A DNA stretch of 6,855 bases from Candidatus Peregrinibacteria bacterium (GCA_030638845.1 DAOWDW010000051.1:1-6855); one strand, 5' to 3'; positions 1-6,563 are shown, counted from the stretch's first letter. Made by a program: numbers and translations. Notes: a model not told the origin generated them from the sequence alone.

Positions 1-136
1 CACGAAGAGGAAAAGTAAAGATTCCTAAACTTTTCTGACACCAAAAACCGAACGCCTACAAGTACAGCTCACTTCATTCGCTGACTTCGTGGCTCCGCCA
101 TCAAGAACAGAAAAAAATCAGAAAGCTGTACTGAGT
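1..136. other. Non-coding, potentially structured region upstream of the terminator
   Basis: I find no gene here. A 9-base inverted repeat, AGTACAGCT at 61-69 with AGCTGTACT at 124-132, could close a stem around a small TGGC-TCC-GCCA hairpin (90-100) and a CTGA/TCAG pair (81-84 with 118-121). TTTCTGA at 32-38 could instead pair with TCAGAAA at 118-124. The stretch runs directly into the terminator hairpin, so it is probably the 3' part of a transcript that starts outside the window: either a 3' untranslated region or a small non-coding RNA. It matches no RNA family that I can name. Confidence 0.4.
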
Positions 137-189
137 GTCGTGTAGTGATCGAGGCGCAAAACGCAGAGATCTACTACTGCGACTTTTTT
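137..189 (+). terminator. Rho-independent terminator (hairpin plus T6)
   Basis: GTCG (137-140) pairs with CGAC (180-183). GTAGT-GATC (142-150) pairs with GATC (168-171) and ACTAC (173-177), with T172 bulged. An inner GCG (154-156) pairs with CGC (162-164) around a CAAAA loop. Six Ts follow at once (184-189). This is the standard plus-strand intrinsic terminator layout. It would end transcription arriving from upstream and insulate the kinase promoter that follows. Confidence 0.7.
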
Positions 190-266
190 ACTTGTAGAAA
201 AATATTTGAAACCTAGTTCAGGTACATCAATTCGGTATCGCCACATTACTCCAAATATCAAAATTA
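190..266. other. Spacer between terminator and kinase promoter
   Basis: No gene is visible. It contains a 7-base inverted repeat, ATATTTG (202-208) with CAAATAT (252-258), enclosing a short ACCT-AGTTC-AGGT hairpin (211-223). Its place just upstream of the promoter would suit a regulator site, but nothing identifies a binding protein. Confidence 0.25.
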
Positions 267-295
267 TAGACTTCAAATCATTTTTATAGTATAAT
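267..295 (+). promoter_or_regulatory. Sigma70-type promoter for the kinase/regulator unit
   Basis: A perfect -10 box TATAAT lies at 290-295, and a -35-like TAGACT (four of six matches to TTGACA) at 267-272, with the ideal 17-base spacer. Transcription would start near 301-303, only about 10 bases before the ATG at 312. The purine-rich AGGA at 300-303 would then be at or partly outside the 5' end, so the message may be nearly leaderless. Confidence 0.65.
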
Positions 296-311
296 ACATA
301 GGAAAATACAC

Positions 312-1670
312 ATGAAAATATCTTCAATAATTATAGGACTTACTAAGTTTCTAACACGCAAACTTAGTATTACAACAGTACTTGTTGCGCTTTTTACAAC
401 AGTTGCACTTGTTGCAGGTCACATTATTTTTGTAAGCGCTATAAATAAAGACAAAACAGCCCTTATATTAATTACAGGAGTTTTAATGACTCTCTCTTGG
501 ATAGTAGCTTGGATTCTTCCAAGAATTATATCTAGATCCTTGGAAGGACACAGTGAAATACTTCATGACCTTATGATGGGTGGATCTAATAAAAATGATG
601 ATGATTATGATAGTGATACATTCATATCTCTTGCAGAAACAGTAAATGAAGTATTTTGGGTATCCGATCCAACAGGAATAAAAATGCAATATGTAAGTCC
701 TGCATTTGAAAAAATATGGGGAAGACCTATTGAAAAATTAGAGGAACAGGAAAAAACATGGATAGATACCATACAAAATGGTGATAAAGAAAAAGTATTA
801 AAAATATTAGATAAAATGAAGAAAGAACCGTTTTCTATAGAACACAGAATTACACGTTCGGATGGAGCAACAAGATGGATTCGAACAAAAGGATTCCCAA
901 TAGTAGATTCAAGAGGAAAAGTAACAAGCTTAGTAGGAATATCTGAAGATATTACAGATAGTAAAATAATAGAAATAGCAAAAACAGAATTTGTATCTCT
1001 TGCATCACATCAATTAAGAACCCCTCTTTCTACACTTAAATGGGCCTTAGAAGTTATGGGCGAAAGCACAGAAAACTTTTCTGATACCCAAATGAGATTA
1101 TTGCAAAACGCACAAGCTGCAATGGTAAGAATGGGTGAAACAATAAACGCCATGCTTTCTGCGTCTAGAATTCAATCTGAACAAATTACACCTCAAGCAA
1201 AAACAATTGGAATTCAAAGAATCCTTGAAAAAGTGCAAGAAACGTACAGAGTTCAATGTAGAAAAAAACAACAAATTTGTACTATGGAATGTCCAGATGA
1301 TTTACAAATATTCACAGATGAAAATATGTTTGTTGAAATAATGAGTAACTTACTAAGTAATGCCATTCACTATACAAAAGAAAAAGGTGAAATACGTATT
1401 GAAGCAAAGAAAGATAAAAATAATAAGCATGCCGTAATTCAAGTTACAGATAGTGGTATAGGTATTCCACTGGAAGACCAACCCATGCTATTTAGTAAGC
1501 TATTTAGAAGTAAAAATGCTAAGCTTATGGACACCAATGGAACAGGGCTTGGACTATATGTAACAAAATCCCTTGTGAATGTATTAAATGGTCAAATCTA
1601 CTGTTCTTCAGAGGAAAATAAAGGTACAACTTTCAGTATCCATTTACCCCTTGCCGGAGCCACAACATAA
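312..1670 (+). CDS. Membrane-bound PAS-domain sensor histidine kinase
   Basis: Probable two-component sensor of 452 residues. Two hydrophobic segments (about 20-44 and 50-71) form a membrane hairpin with an outer loop of only about five residues (NKDKT), so there is no extracytoplasmic sensor domain. After an acidic run (95-102) comes one PAS domain (about 104-216), ending in the usual SLVGISEDITD. The dimerisation and phosphoacceptor helix carries His233 in SHQLRTPL. The ATP-binding domain shows the N box (NLLSNAIHYT, Asn346/Asn350), the G1 box DSGIGI (from Asp380), an F-box region LFSKLFRS and the G2 box GTGLGL (from 410), so it should be catalytically competent. The ATG at 312 has AGGA eight bases upstream and sits just after a good promoter. 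Its stop overlaps the start of the response regulator, its likely partner. The signal is unknown; a PAS domain could sense a small ligand, redox state or the membrane. Confidence 0.92.
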   Translation: MKISSIIIGLTKFLTRKLSITTVLVALFTTVALVAGHIIFVSAINKDKTALILITGVLMTLSWIVAWILPRIISRSLEGHSEILHDLMMGGSNKNDDDYDSDTFISLAETVNEVFWVSDPTGIKMQYVSPAFEKIWGRPIEKLEEQEKTWIDTIQNGDKEKVLKILDKMKKEPFSIEHRITRSDGATRWIRTKGFPIVDSRGKVTSLVGISEDITDSKIIEIAKTEFVSLASHQLRTPLSTLKWALEVMGESTENFSDTQMRLLQNAQAAMVRMGETINAMLSASRIQSEQITPQAKTIGIQRILEKVQETYRVQCRKKQQICTMECPDDLQIFTDENMFVEIMSNLLSNAIHYTKEKGEIRIEAKKDKNNKHAVIQVTDSGIGIPLEDQPMLFSKLFRSKNAKLMDTNGTGLGLYVTKSLVNVLNGQIYCSSEENKGTTFSIHLPLAGATT

Positions 1671-2086
1671 TGACAACTCAATCCACACCAAATCAGGCAA
1701 ATGCCCCTGTTTCCATACTCATTGCAGAAGATGATACTTCGCTACTTGAAATAATGAGTATGCAACTTGAAAAAATAGGATACGAAGTTAGACAATCTAC
1801 AAATGGAAAAGCTGCAGTTAAAGCAATAGAAAATAATAAACCAGATATTCTTTTGTTAGATCTTCTCATGCCAGAAATGGACGGATTTGAAGTGCTTGAG
1901 TATCTTAAGAAAAAAGATATTCATCTCCCAATTATTGTTCTTACAAACTTAGGGCAAGAGCAAAATAGTGAGAAAACATTACAATTGGGAGCTACTGAAT
2001 GTTTTGTAAAAAGCGATACACCTTTAAGTGTATTAGGGCAAAAAATAGAAAGAATAGTAGCAAAAAACAGAAAACAAAAAGAATAA
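1670..2086 (+). CDS. Single-domain (receiver-only) response regulator
   Basis: CheY-like receiver of 138 residues with every key position: acidic residues Glu20-Asp21-Asp22, phosphoacceptor Asp64 in LLLDLLMPEMDG, Thr92 in PIIVLTN, the switch aromatic Phe112 and Lys114 in CFVKSD. A Ser/Thr/Gln/Asn-rich tail of about 13 residues precedes the fold, and a short Lys-rich tail ends it. There is no DNA-binding or enzymatic output domain, so it probably acts by protein-protein contact or as a phosphorelay intermediate. Its ATG shares one base with the kinase stop (TAATG), which implies translational coupling and a cognate pair. A GGAG at 1656-1659, ten bases upstream, could help initiation. Confidence 0.93.
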   Translation: MTTQSTPNQANAPVSILIAEDDTSLLEIMSMQLEKIGYEVRQSTNGKAAVKAIENNKPDILLLDLLMPEMDGFEVLEYLKKKDIHLPIIVLTNLGQEQNSEKTLQLGATECFVKSDTPLSVLGQKIERIVAKNRKQKE

Positions 2087-2180
2087 AAGAGCTTATTATC
2101 TACTTTATAAGAAACATACTTGTAACCAAGTACAGAGCATATAGAGCTACTACAGCAACAATTTATCAACAGAAATTATA
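2087..2180. other. Convergent intergenic gap without a clear terminator
   Basis: These 94 bases separate the convergent regulator and channel genes. The only clear hairpin is TACTTG (2117-2122) with CAAGTA (2127-2132) around a four-base loop. No T-run follows it on either strand, so it is not a standard intrinsic terminator. Read-through between the two units is possible. Confidence 0.4.
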
Positions 2181-3311
2181 TTATTCCCCTTTATCTTTAA
2201 CTAGATGAACTGTAGTTGTTGGATATGCAATTTCTATCCCCTCTTTCTCAAATTCTTCAATAATTTTAAAATTCATATTTTGTTGAGAATTCATATAGTC
2301 CACATATTTAGAACTTGCAATAAAATACACAACTTCAAAATTAAGGTTTGAATCTCCAAATTCTTTAAAATGAACTCTGTCTAATTTTAAAAGATCATCA
2401 CCTTTAATTATATCTTTGATAATTTTAAGAATTTTTTTCAATTGCTTAGATGTTGTGTCATAAGACACACCAAAACCAAATACAATACGACGTTTTTTCA
2501 TCTTCTTAAAATTTTGAACCTTTCCTCCAGTTAATTCTGCATTTGAAATAACCACTTCCTCTCCTTGCAAAGCAGTTATTCTAGTTGTTTTTAGCCCTAT
2601 ATGCTTAACATTTCCTGCATATTCACCATAAACAATATAATCTCCTTCCTCAAAAGGCTTATCTAGCAATATAGAAAAAGAACTAAACATATCTTGGAAT
2701 ACAGGCTGAAGAGCGAGCGAAACAGCTAGTCCTCCAATACCTAAACTTGCGATAAGAGAAGTAACATTTACTCCTAAATTTGAAAGAATAAGAAGAAAAC
2801 CAACAGACCAAAGTACTAATCGAATTATTATTCCTAAAGCAGAAGAAAGACTTTTTGCCTCAACCCCATTTTTGCCCAATTTAAGCATTAATAATTTAAT
2901 AGATAAATCTTCAATCAATTTAATAACTTCATAAACCAAAGCAAAGTAAAAAATAGCCTTAATAGTTAACAATACTGGATCTGGAAGACTTAAATGCTGA
3001 GTAGAAACAAAAAGAGATACTGAAAAATAAATCAAAGCACCCAAGCCATCTATATAACTAACTAAAATATCATCAATCTTCCATTTAGTTTTACTAGAAA
3101 TTTTCTTTAAATGACCTACCACTATTCTCAAAAATACAAAAAGAATAATTACAGTAACAAAAAACAAAATAACCGCAATTATCCAATTGAGTGCAGAATT
3201 ACCTAAATAAACATTTGATAATGTTTCCATATCTTTTAGCCCAACAGATTGAAGTAAGCTTTCAATAAAAGAATATGGTGCAGATTCTACAAAAGGTTTA
3301 AAAGGTTCCAT
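2181..3311 (-). CDS. MscS-family small-conductance mechanosensitive channel
   Basis: Membrane channel of 376 residues that would open under membrane tension and release solutes during hypo-osmotic shock, by family precedent. Hydrophobic segments at about 42-65, 86-103, 112-135 and 159-178 precede the pore-lining helix (about 184-206, SLIASLGIGGLAVSLALQPV). That helix has the alternating small residues (Gly/Ala/Ser) typical of MscS. The beta domain follows, with the family signature DKPFEEGDYI (217-226), and then the cytoplasmic alpha/beta domain, ending in the usual EKEGIEIAYPTTTVHL. With about five membrane helices it is larger than the three-helix E. coli MscS and closer to the mid-sized paralogues. 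No Shine-Dalgarno sequence precedes the ATG. The gene converges on the kinase/regulator pair and diverges from the isoprenoid cluster, so it is a separate transcription unit with no evident functional tie. Confidence 0.95.
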   Translation of the reverse strand: MEPFKPFVESAPYSFIESLLQSVGLKDMETLSNVYLGNSALNWIIAVILFFVTVIILFVFLRIVVGHLKKISSKTKWKIDDILVSYIDGLGALIYFSVSLFVSTQHLSLPDPVLLTIKAIFYFALVYEVIKLIEDLSIKLLMLKLGKNGVEAKSLSSALGIIIRLVLWSVGFLLILSNLGVNVTSLIASLGIGGLAVSLALQPVFQDMFSSFSILLDKPFEEGDYIVYGEYAGNVKHIGLKTTRITALQGEEVVISNAELTGGKVQNFKKMKKRRIVFGFGVSYDTTSKQLKKILKIIKDIIKGDDLLKLDRVHFKEFGDSNLNFEVVYFIASSKYVDYMNSQQNMNFKIIEEFEKEGIEIAYPTTTVHLVKDKGE

Positions 3312-3341
3312 AATATTAACAGGGAAATACTAACATAAAAT

Positions 3342-3371
3342 AGTATAGTACAAACTTGCTCATTTTAACAA
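3342..3371 (-). promoter_or_regulatory. Candidate promoter for the MscS-family gene
   Basis: Read on the minus strand, TTGTTA (3371-3366, four of six matches to the -35 consensus) is followed after 18 bases by TATACT (3347-3342, a good -10 box). The start would fall near 3335, giving a leader of about 24 bases. It sits in the 79-base divergent gap shared with idi. The idi promoter must also lie in this gap: a TTAACA at 3316-3321 is a fair -35 box, but I see no well-spaced -10 for it. Confidence 0.4.
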
Positions 3372-3390
3372 AACAAGACACCATAAACAT

Positions 3391-3888
3391 ATGAGAGAGG
3401 TAGAATTAACTAACATTGAAGGCAATGTAATAGGAATATCAGAAATTATAAATGCACATAAAGGTGAAGGAAAACTTCATAGAGCATTTTCAATTTATAT
3501 ATTTAAAGACGGTAGAAATAATATTCTTATTCAAAAACGTTCTGTAAAAAAGATGCTATTTGCAGGGTACATTGCTAATACTTGTTGTAGTCACCCATTT
3601 CCAAATGAAGATACTATTGAAGCAGCAGAAAGAAGACTTAAAGAAGAATGTGGTTTTAAATGCCCACTTAAAGAAAATGGAACCTTAATCTATAAAGCAA
3701 AGGACCCTAAAGGAAATGGAGTAGAACATGAACATGTTACATTATTAATTGGTGAATACTATAATGAAGTAAATCCAAATCCAGATGAAATAGAAGTATT
3801 AGAATGGAGAAGGACTGATGATATCCTTGAAGATATGAAGATAAATTCCGACAAATACGCTCCGTGGTTTATTTTAGGTCTTAAATAA
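3391..3888 (+). CDS. idi: Isopentenyl-diphosphate delta-isomerase, type 1
   Basis: Interconverts isopentenyl diphosphate and dimethylallyl diphosphate in the cytoplasm, supplying the allylic primer for prenyl chains. The 165-residue protein is a Nudix-fold type 1 isomerase. Probable metal ligands are His23, His30 and His68, plus Glu112 and Glu114 in the VEHEHV motif. The catalytic Cys is Cys66 in NTCCSHPF, and the Nudix-like helix is EAAERRLKEECGF (77-89). It is slightly shorter than the E. coli enzyme (182 residues) but has the full active site. NTCCSHP resembles the eukaryotic form more than the E. coli NSVCGHP. It is the first gene of a plus-strand cluster, and only 32 bases separate it from uppS. 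No Shine-Dalgarno sequence is visible before the ATG. Many bacteria with a mevalonate route use the unrelated flavin-dependent type 2 enzyme; this one does not. Confidence 0.95.
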   Translation: MREVELTNIEGNVIGISEIINAHKGEGKLHRAFSIYIFKDGRNNILIQKRSVKKMLFAGYIANTCCSHPFPNEDTIEAAERRLKEECGFKCPLKENGTLIYKAKDPKGNGVEHEHVTLLIGEYYNEVNPNPDEIEVLEWRRTDDILEDMKINSDKYAPWFILGLK

Positions 3889-3920
3889 GATAGTCGGAGA
3901 AGAAAATTTTAAGTATTCTA

Positions 3921-4634
3921 ATGCCAATGGAAAAGAGTAAAAAACTTCATTTAGCAATTATCCCCGACGGAAATAGGCGTTGGGCTAAAAGTAAAATGAT
4001 GATGCCATGGAAAGGGCATGAAAAAGCTGTTAAGAATTTTAAAAGTATTCTATCTTGGTGCGAACAGAACAAAAAAATTAGTATTTTGACTATTTGGTGC
4101 TTTTCAACAGAGAATTGGAAACGAGACAAAAAAGAAAAAGATATATTATTTAATATTCTTTTAGAATATCTTCATGAGGAAAGATCAACATTTATAGAAA
4201 AAAAAATTCGACTAATGCACTCTGGTAGAAAAGATCGAATTCCTAAAAATTTAATTAACCTAATAGATAATATTTCCAATGAAACAAAAGATAATAATAA
4301 ATTCATACTTCACCTTGCACTAGACTATGGCGGAAAAGACGAAATATGCAGAGCGGTAAAAAAAGCTACTTCAAAAGTTATTAACTTAGAAGAAATACAA
4401 AATATATTTACAAAAGATGATTGCCTGAAACCATACTTAGATCAACCATCTCTTCCAGATATTGATTTAATTAGTCGAACATCAGGTGAAATAAGAACCA
4501 GCAACTTCTTCCTCTGGCAAAGCACATATGCAGAATGGATATTCACAGAAATTCTTTTTCCAGATTTCACAAAAGTAAATCTTAAAAAATGTATTAAGGA
4601 GTATTTTACGAGGAAAAAAAGATTTGGCTCTTAA
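3921..4634 (+). CDS. uppS: cis-prenyltransferase (undecaprenyl diphosphate synthase family)
   Basis: Adds IPP units in cis configuration to an allylic primer, giving the long polyprenyl diphosphate that becomes the carrier lipid for peptidoglycan and other surface polymers. The 237-residue protein shows the family motifs in order: IIPDGNRRWAK with catalytic Asp16, GHEKA with His33, FSTENWKR (61-68), and RTSGEIRTSNFFLWQ (186-200) with Arg186 and Arg192, then Glu205 in AEWIFTEILFPDF. These match E. coli UppS Asp26, His43, Arg194, Arg200 and Glu213. Chain length cannot be read from sequence. A second ATG two codons in (3927) is an equally possible start; neither has a well-placed Shine-Dalgarno sequence, the nearest GGAG (3896-3899) being too far away. 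It lies between idi and the mevalonate kinase, so it consumes the pathway's product. Confidence 0.95.
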   Translation: MPMEKSKKLHLAIIPDGNRRWAKSKMMMPWKGHEKAVKNFKSILSWCEQNKKISILTIWCFSTENWKRDKKEKDILFNILLEYLHEERSTFIEKKIRLMHSGRKDRIPKNLINLIDNISNETKDNNKFILHLALDYGGKDEICRAVKKATSKVINLEEIQNIFTKDDCLKPYLDQPSLPDIDLISRTSGEIRTSNFFLWQSTYAEWIFTEILFPDFTKVNLKKCIKEYFTRKKRFGS

Positions 4635-4648
4635 GTTAATCTTTTTTT
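4614..4648 (+). terminator. A/T hairpin with T-run over the uppS stop (possible weak terminator)
   Basis: AAAAAAAGATT (4614-4624) and AATCTTTTTTT (4638-4648) form a perfect 11-base inverted repeat around a 13-base loop that contains the uppS stop codon. The stem is almost all A-T, so it is weak, and its 3' arm doubles as the T-run. It could partly end an idi-uppS transcript. A GATAAT box at 4670-4675 might restart transcription for the next gene, but it has no convincing -35 box. Confidence 0.3.
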
Positions 4649-4695
4649 AGATTGATTTCTTGTGCAAGAGATAATACCTCTGCAAGAATCTACAT

Positions 4696-5514
4696 ATGGA
4701 AAAAACTTTTGCACCGGCAAAAATAATTCTTTCTGGTGAATATGCAGTAGTACGCGGCTATCCTGGAATTGCTATCCCCTATTCTAGGGGAATAACAGTG
4801 ACCTATGAAGAAAATCTCGGAAGACCAGATTTATGCATAAACTGGCCAAATGTAGATATTAAATGGATAGAATATACACAAAGAATAATAGATATATGCA
4901 AAAAAGAGAACGAACATATTTTTGGCAAGCTTACTATTAGCTCTCTGTCTCCACTTGGAAAAGGAATGGGCTCATCAACAGCTTTAATTATTTCTATATG
5001 CAAATGTTTACTTGGAGATGATTGCATGAATACTGCAAAAAATATTGAAGACGAACTAAGCCCCGGGAATAGTGGAATAGACTTTGAAGTAATATGGAAT
5101 AACAGACCTGTTTTATTTCAAAAGGGAAAAGAAATATTATTTATAAATCTACCTAATTTAGATGATGTAATACTGATTGATACAGGAATGCCAAGTGAAA
5201 CTACTGCACAACTAGTAGCATGGATGGAAACACAAGATAAGGAAGATGCACTTAAAGAAATAGGAAAGTGTACAGAAAGAATTTCTAAATATGAAGATAT
5301 AAATACAGTTATAAAAGATCATCACAAAGCACAGGTTAAACTGGAAGTTGTACCAAAAAAAGTCCAAGAGTTTATTAGTGAAATAGAGGAATTAGGAGGA
5401 GCAGCAAAAGTAATTGGAGCAGGCGGAAAAACAAAAGGAGGAGGAATTGTTTTGGTTAAAAAAATTAAAGAAGATAGTATTCCTATCTCAAATTATTCAT
5501 ATTCAATTATTTAA
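4696..5514 (+). CDS. mvk: GHMP kinase, probably mevalonate kinase
   Basis: Predicted to phosphorylate mevalonate with ATP to mevalonate-5-phosphate in the cytoplasm. GHMP motifs are in order: motif 1 PAKIILSGEYAVVRGYPGIA (7-26); the ATP loop PLGKGMGSSTA (86-96); an acidic helix Glu118/Glu120 followed by NSGID with the probable catalytic base Asp129; and the C-terminal glycine-rich motif GGAAKVIGAGGKTKGGG (234-250). SGID is the mevalonate-kinase form, which is why I favour that substrate. GEYAVV and GGAAK are also reminiscent of phosphomevalonate kinases, so the exact substrate is uncertain. At 272 residues it is shorter than most mevalonate kinases (roughly 300 or more), and the glycine motif has a KTK interruption. 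It begins 61 bases after uppS and ends two bases before the decarboxylase start, so it is surely co-transcribed with that gene. No Shine-Dalgarno sequence is seen. Confidence 0.75.
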   Translation: MEKTFAPAKIILSGEYAVVRGYPGIAIPYSRGITVTYEENLGRPDLCINWPNVDIKWIEYTQRIIDICKKENEHIFGKLTISSLSPLGKGMGSSTALIISICKCLLGDDCMNTAKNIEDELSPGNSGIDFEVIWNNRPVLFQKGKEILFINLPNLDDVILIDTGMPSETTAQLVAWMETQDKEDALKEIGKCTERISKYEDINTVIKDHHKAQVKLEVVPKKVQEFISEIEELGGAAKVIGAGGKTKGGGIVLVKKIKEDSIPISNYSYSII

Positions 5515-5516
5515 TT

Positions 5517-6536
5517 ATGGCATCTGCACAATCTACTCCAAACATTGCACTTATAAAATATTGGGGAAACCAAAATAATTCCCTTCGTCTTCCTGCAGCG
5601 GACTCTCTTTCTATGACTTTAACTACACCAATGGTAAAAGTTAGCGCTGAAGATGCAGAGCAATTTTCACTTATTTCTTTTGAAAAAGATGGAACAAAAA
5701 AAGAATTAACAGATAATCAGATAAATCGTTTTAAAGTTCACTTAGATTTATGCAGACAATACCTATCCTCTATTAACGCAGATGAATTATTACCAAGTGC
5801 GCTTTCATTAAGAATTGATTCAGAAATACCTGCAGGAATAGGTATAGCATCTTCTGCAGCAGTATTTAGTGCAGCTGCCAAAGCATATGCAGAACTTGTT
5901 AAAGATAAAATCGAACTAAATAACGAACAAATAAGCGTACTTGCAAGACTTGGATCGGGCTCTGCTTCCAGAAGTATTTTTGGAGGTTATTCCGCTCTTT
6001 ATGCAGGACAAGATGACGCAATTGGAAGTTCTTATTCTACGCAAATCGCTGATGAAAATCATTGGAAACTTTATGACATCATAGTTATTCCTTCTTTGGA
6101 TCATAAAAAAGTCGGTTCAACCGAAGGTCATGCCATAGCGCAAACAAGCCCGCATTTTACAGATCGTTTATCTGCTATTCCTCGCAGAATGAAAGAATGT
6201 ATTGAAGGAATAAAGCAAAAAGACTTCGAAAAAGTACGCAGCGCAAGCGAAGAAGATGCTTTGGACATGCATCATGTTATGGAAACCAGTTCACCACCTC
6301 TTAAATATTTAAACAATGTTACACATCGAATAATAAAAGATATAACCGAATTAAGAAACAGTGATCATCTTGAGGTTTTATTTACTATGGATGCAGGACC
6401 AACAGTCCACCTAATTTGCACAGAAGACTCTAAGGAAAAAGTTCTTGAATTTGCAAAGAAACAAGAAGACTGTCATGTATTGGAATCTAATATAGGAGAA
6501 GGGGCAAAAGAATGCAGAATAAAGAATGAAGAATAA
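5517..6536 (+). CDS. mvaD: Mevalonate diphosphate (or mevalonate phosphate) decarboxylase
   Basis: GHMP-superfamily decarboxylase of 339 residues, a usual length for the family. The classical enzyme converts mevalonate-5-diphosphate to IPP with ATP; relatives in some Chloroflexi and archaea use mevalonate-5-phosphate and give isopentenyl phosphate. Visible motifs are NIALIKYWGN (9-18), the ATP loop PAGIGIASSAA (105-115), GSGSASRSIFGG (146-157) with Arg152, GSTEGH (200-205), and the catalytic Asp292 in TMDAGPTV. The fold and catalytic Asp/Arg are intact. Asn18 stands where classical enzymes have Lys in YWGK, a diphosphate contact in the Staphylococcus enzyme, so the phosphomevalonate variant is a real possibility. 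The ATG is two bases after the kinase stop, without a Shine-Dalgarno sequence, which suggests coupled translation. It is the last gene of the cluster. Confidence 0.88.
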   Translation: MASAQSTPNIALIKYWGNQNNSLRLPAADSLSMTLTTPMVKVSAEDAEQFSLISFEKDGTKKELTDNQINRFKVHLDLCRQYLSSINADELLPSALSLRIDSEIPAGIGIASSAAVFSAAAKAYAELVKDKIELNNEQISVLARLGSGSASRSIFGGYSALYAGQDDAIGSSYSTQIADENHWKLYDIIVIPSLDHKKVGSTEGHAIAQTSPHFTDRLSAIPRRMKECIEGIKQKDFEKVRSASEEDALDMHHVMETSSPPLKYLNNVTHRIIKDITELRNSDHLEVLFTMDAGPTVHLICTEDSKEKVLEFAKKQEDCHVLESNIGEGAKECRIKNEE

Positions 6537-6563
6537 AAAATGCAGAATGATGATGAACAAACT

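Noticed and set aside
7..112. RNase P RNA-like pieces: GAGGAAAAGT at 7-16 and ACAGAA at 107-112
   Set aside because: The first piece departs from the conserved GAGGAAAGTCCGG block, the second lacks the GGCTTA that should follow, and the spacing is far too short for an RNase P RNA core.
118..327. Minus-strand open frame of 69 codons upstream of the kinase
   Set aside because: It covers the terminator hairpin and promoter, has no recognisable motif and no initiation signal.
2117..2132. Hairpin TACTTG-TAAC-CAAGTA as terminator between the convergent genes
   Set aside because: The stem is six pairs with no T-run after it on either strand.
2181..3311. Functional link between the mechanosensitive channel and the isoprenoid or signalling genes
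   Set aside because: It is on the opposite strand in its own unit, and nothing in the sequence ties it to either neighbour.
4696..5514. Calling the GHMP kinase a phosphomevalonate kinase
   Set aside because: GEYAVV and GGAAK hint at it, but the NSGID catalytic motif and small size fit mevalonate kinase better; kept as an alternative.
312..6536. Recoding of TGA as glycine, as in Gracilibacteria or Absconditabacteria
   Set aside because: No family-supported gene contains in-frame TGA, glycine is written with ordinary GGN codons, and all seven genes end in TAA.
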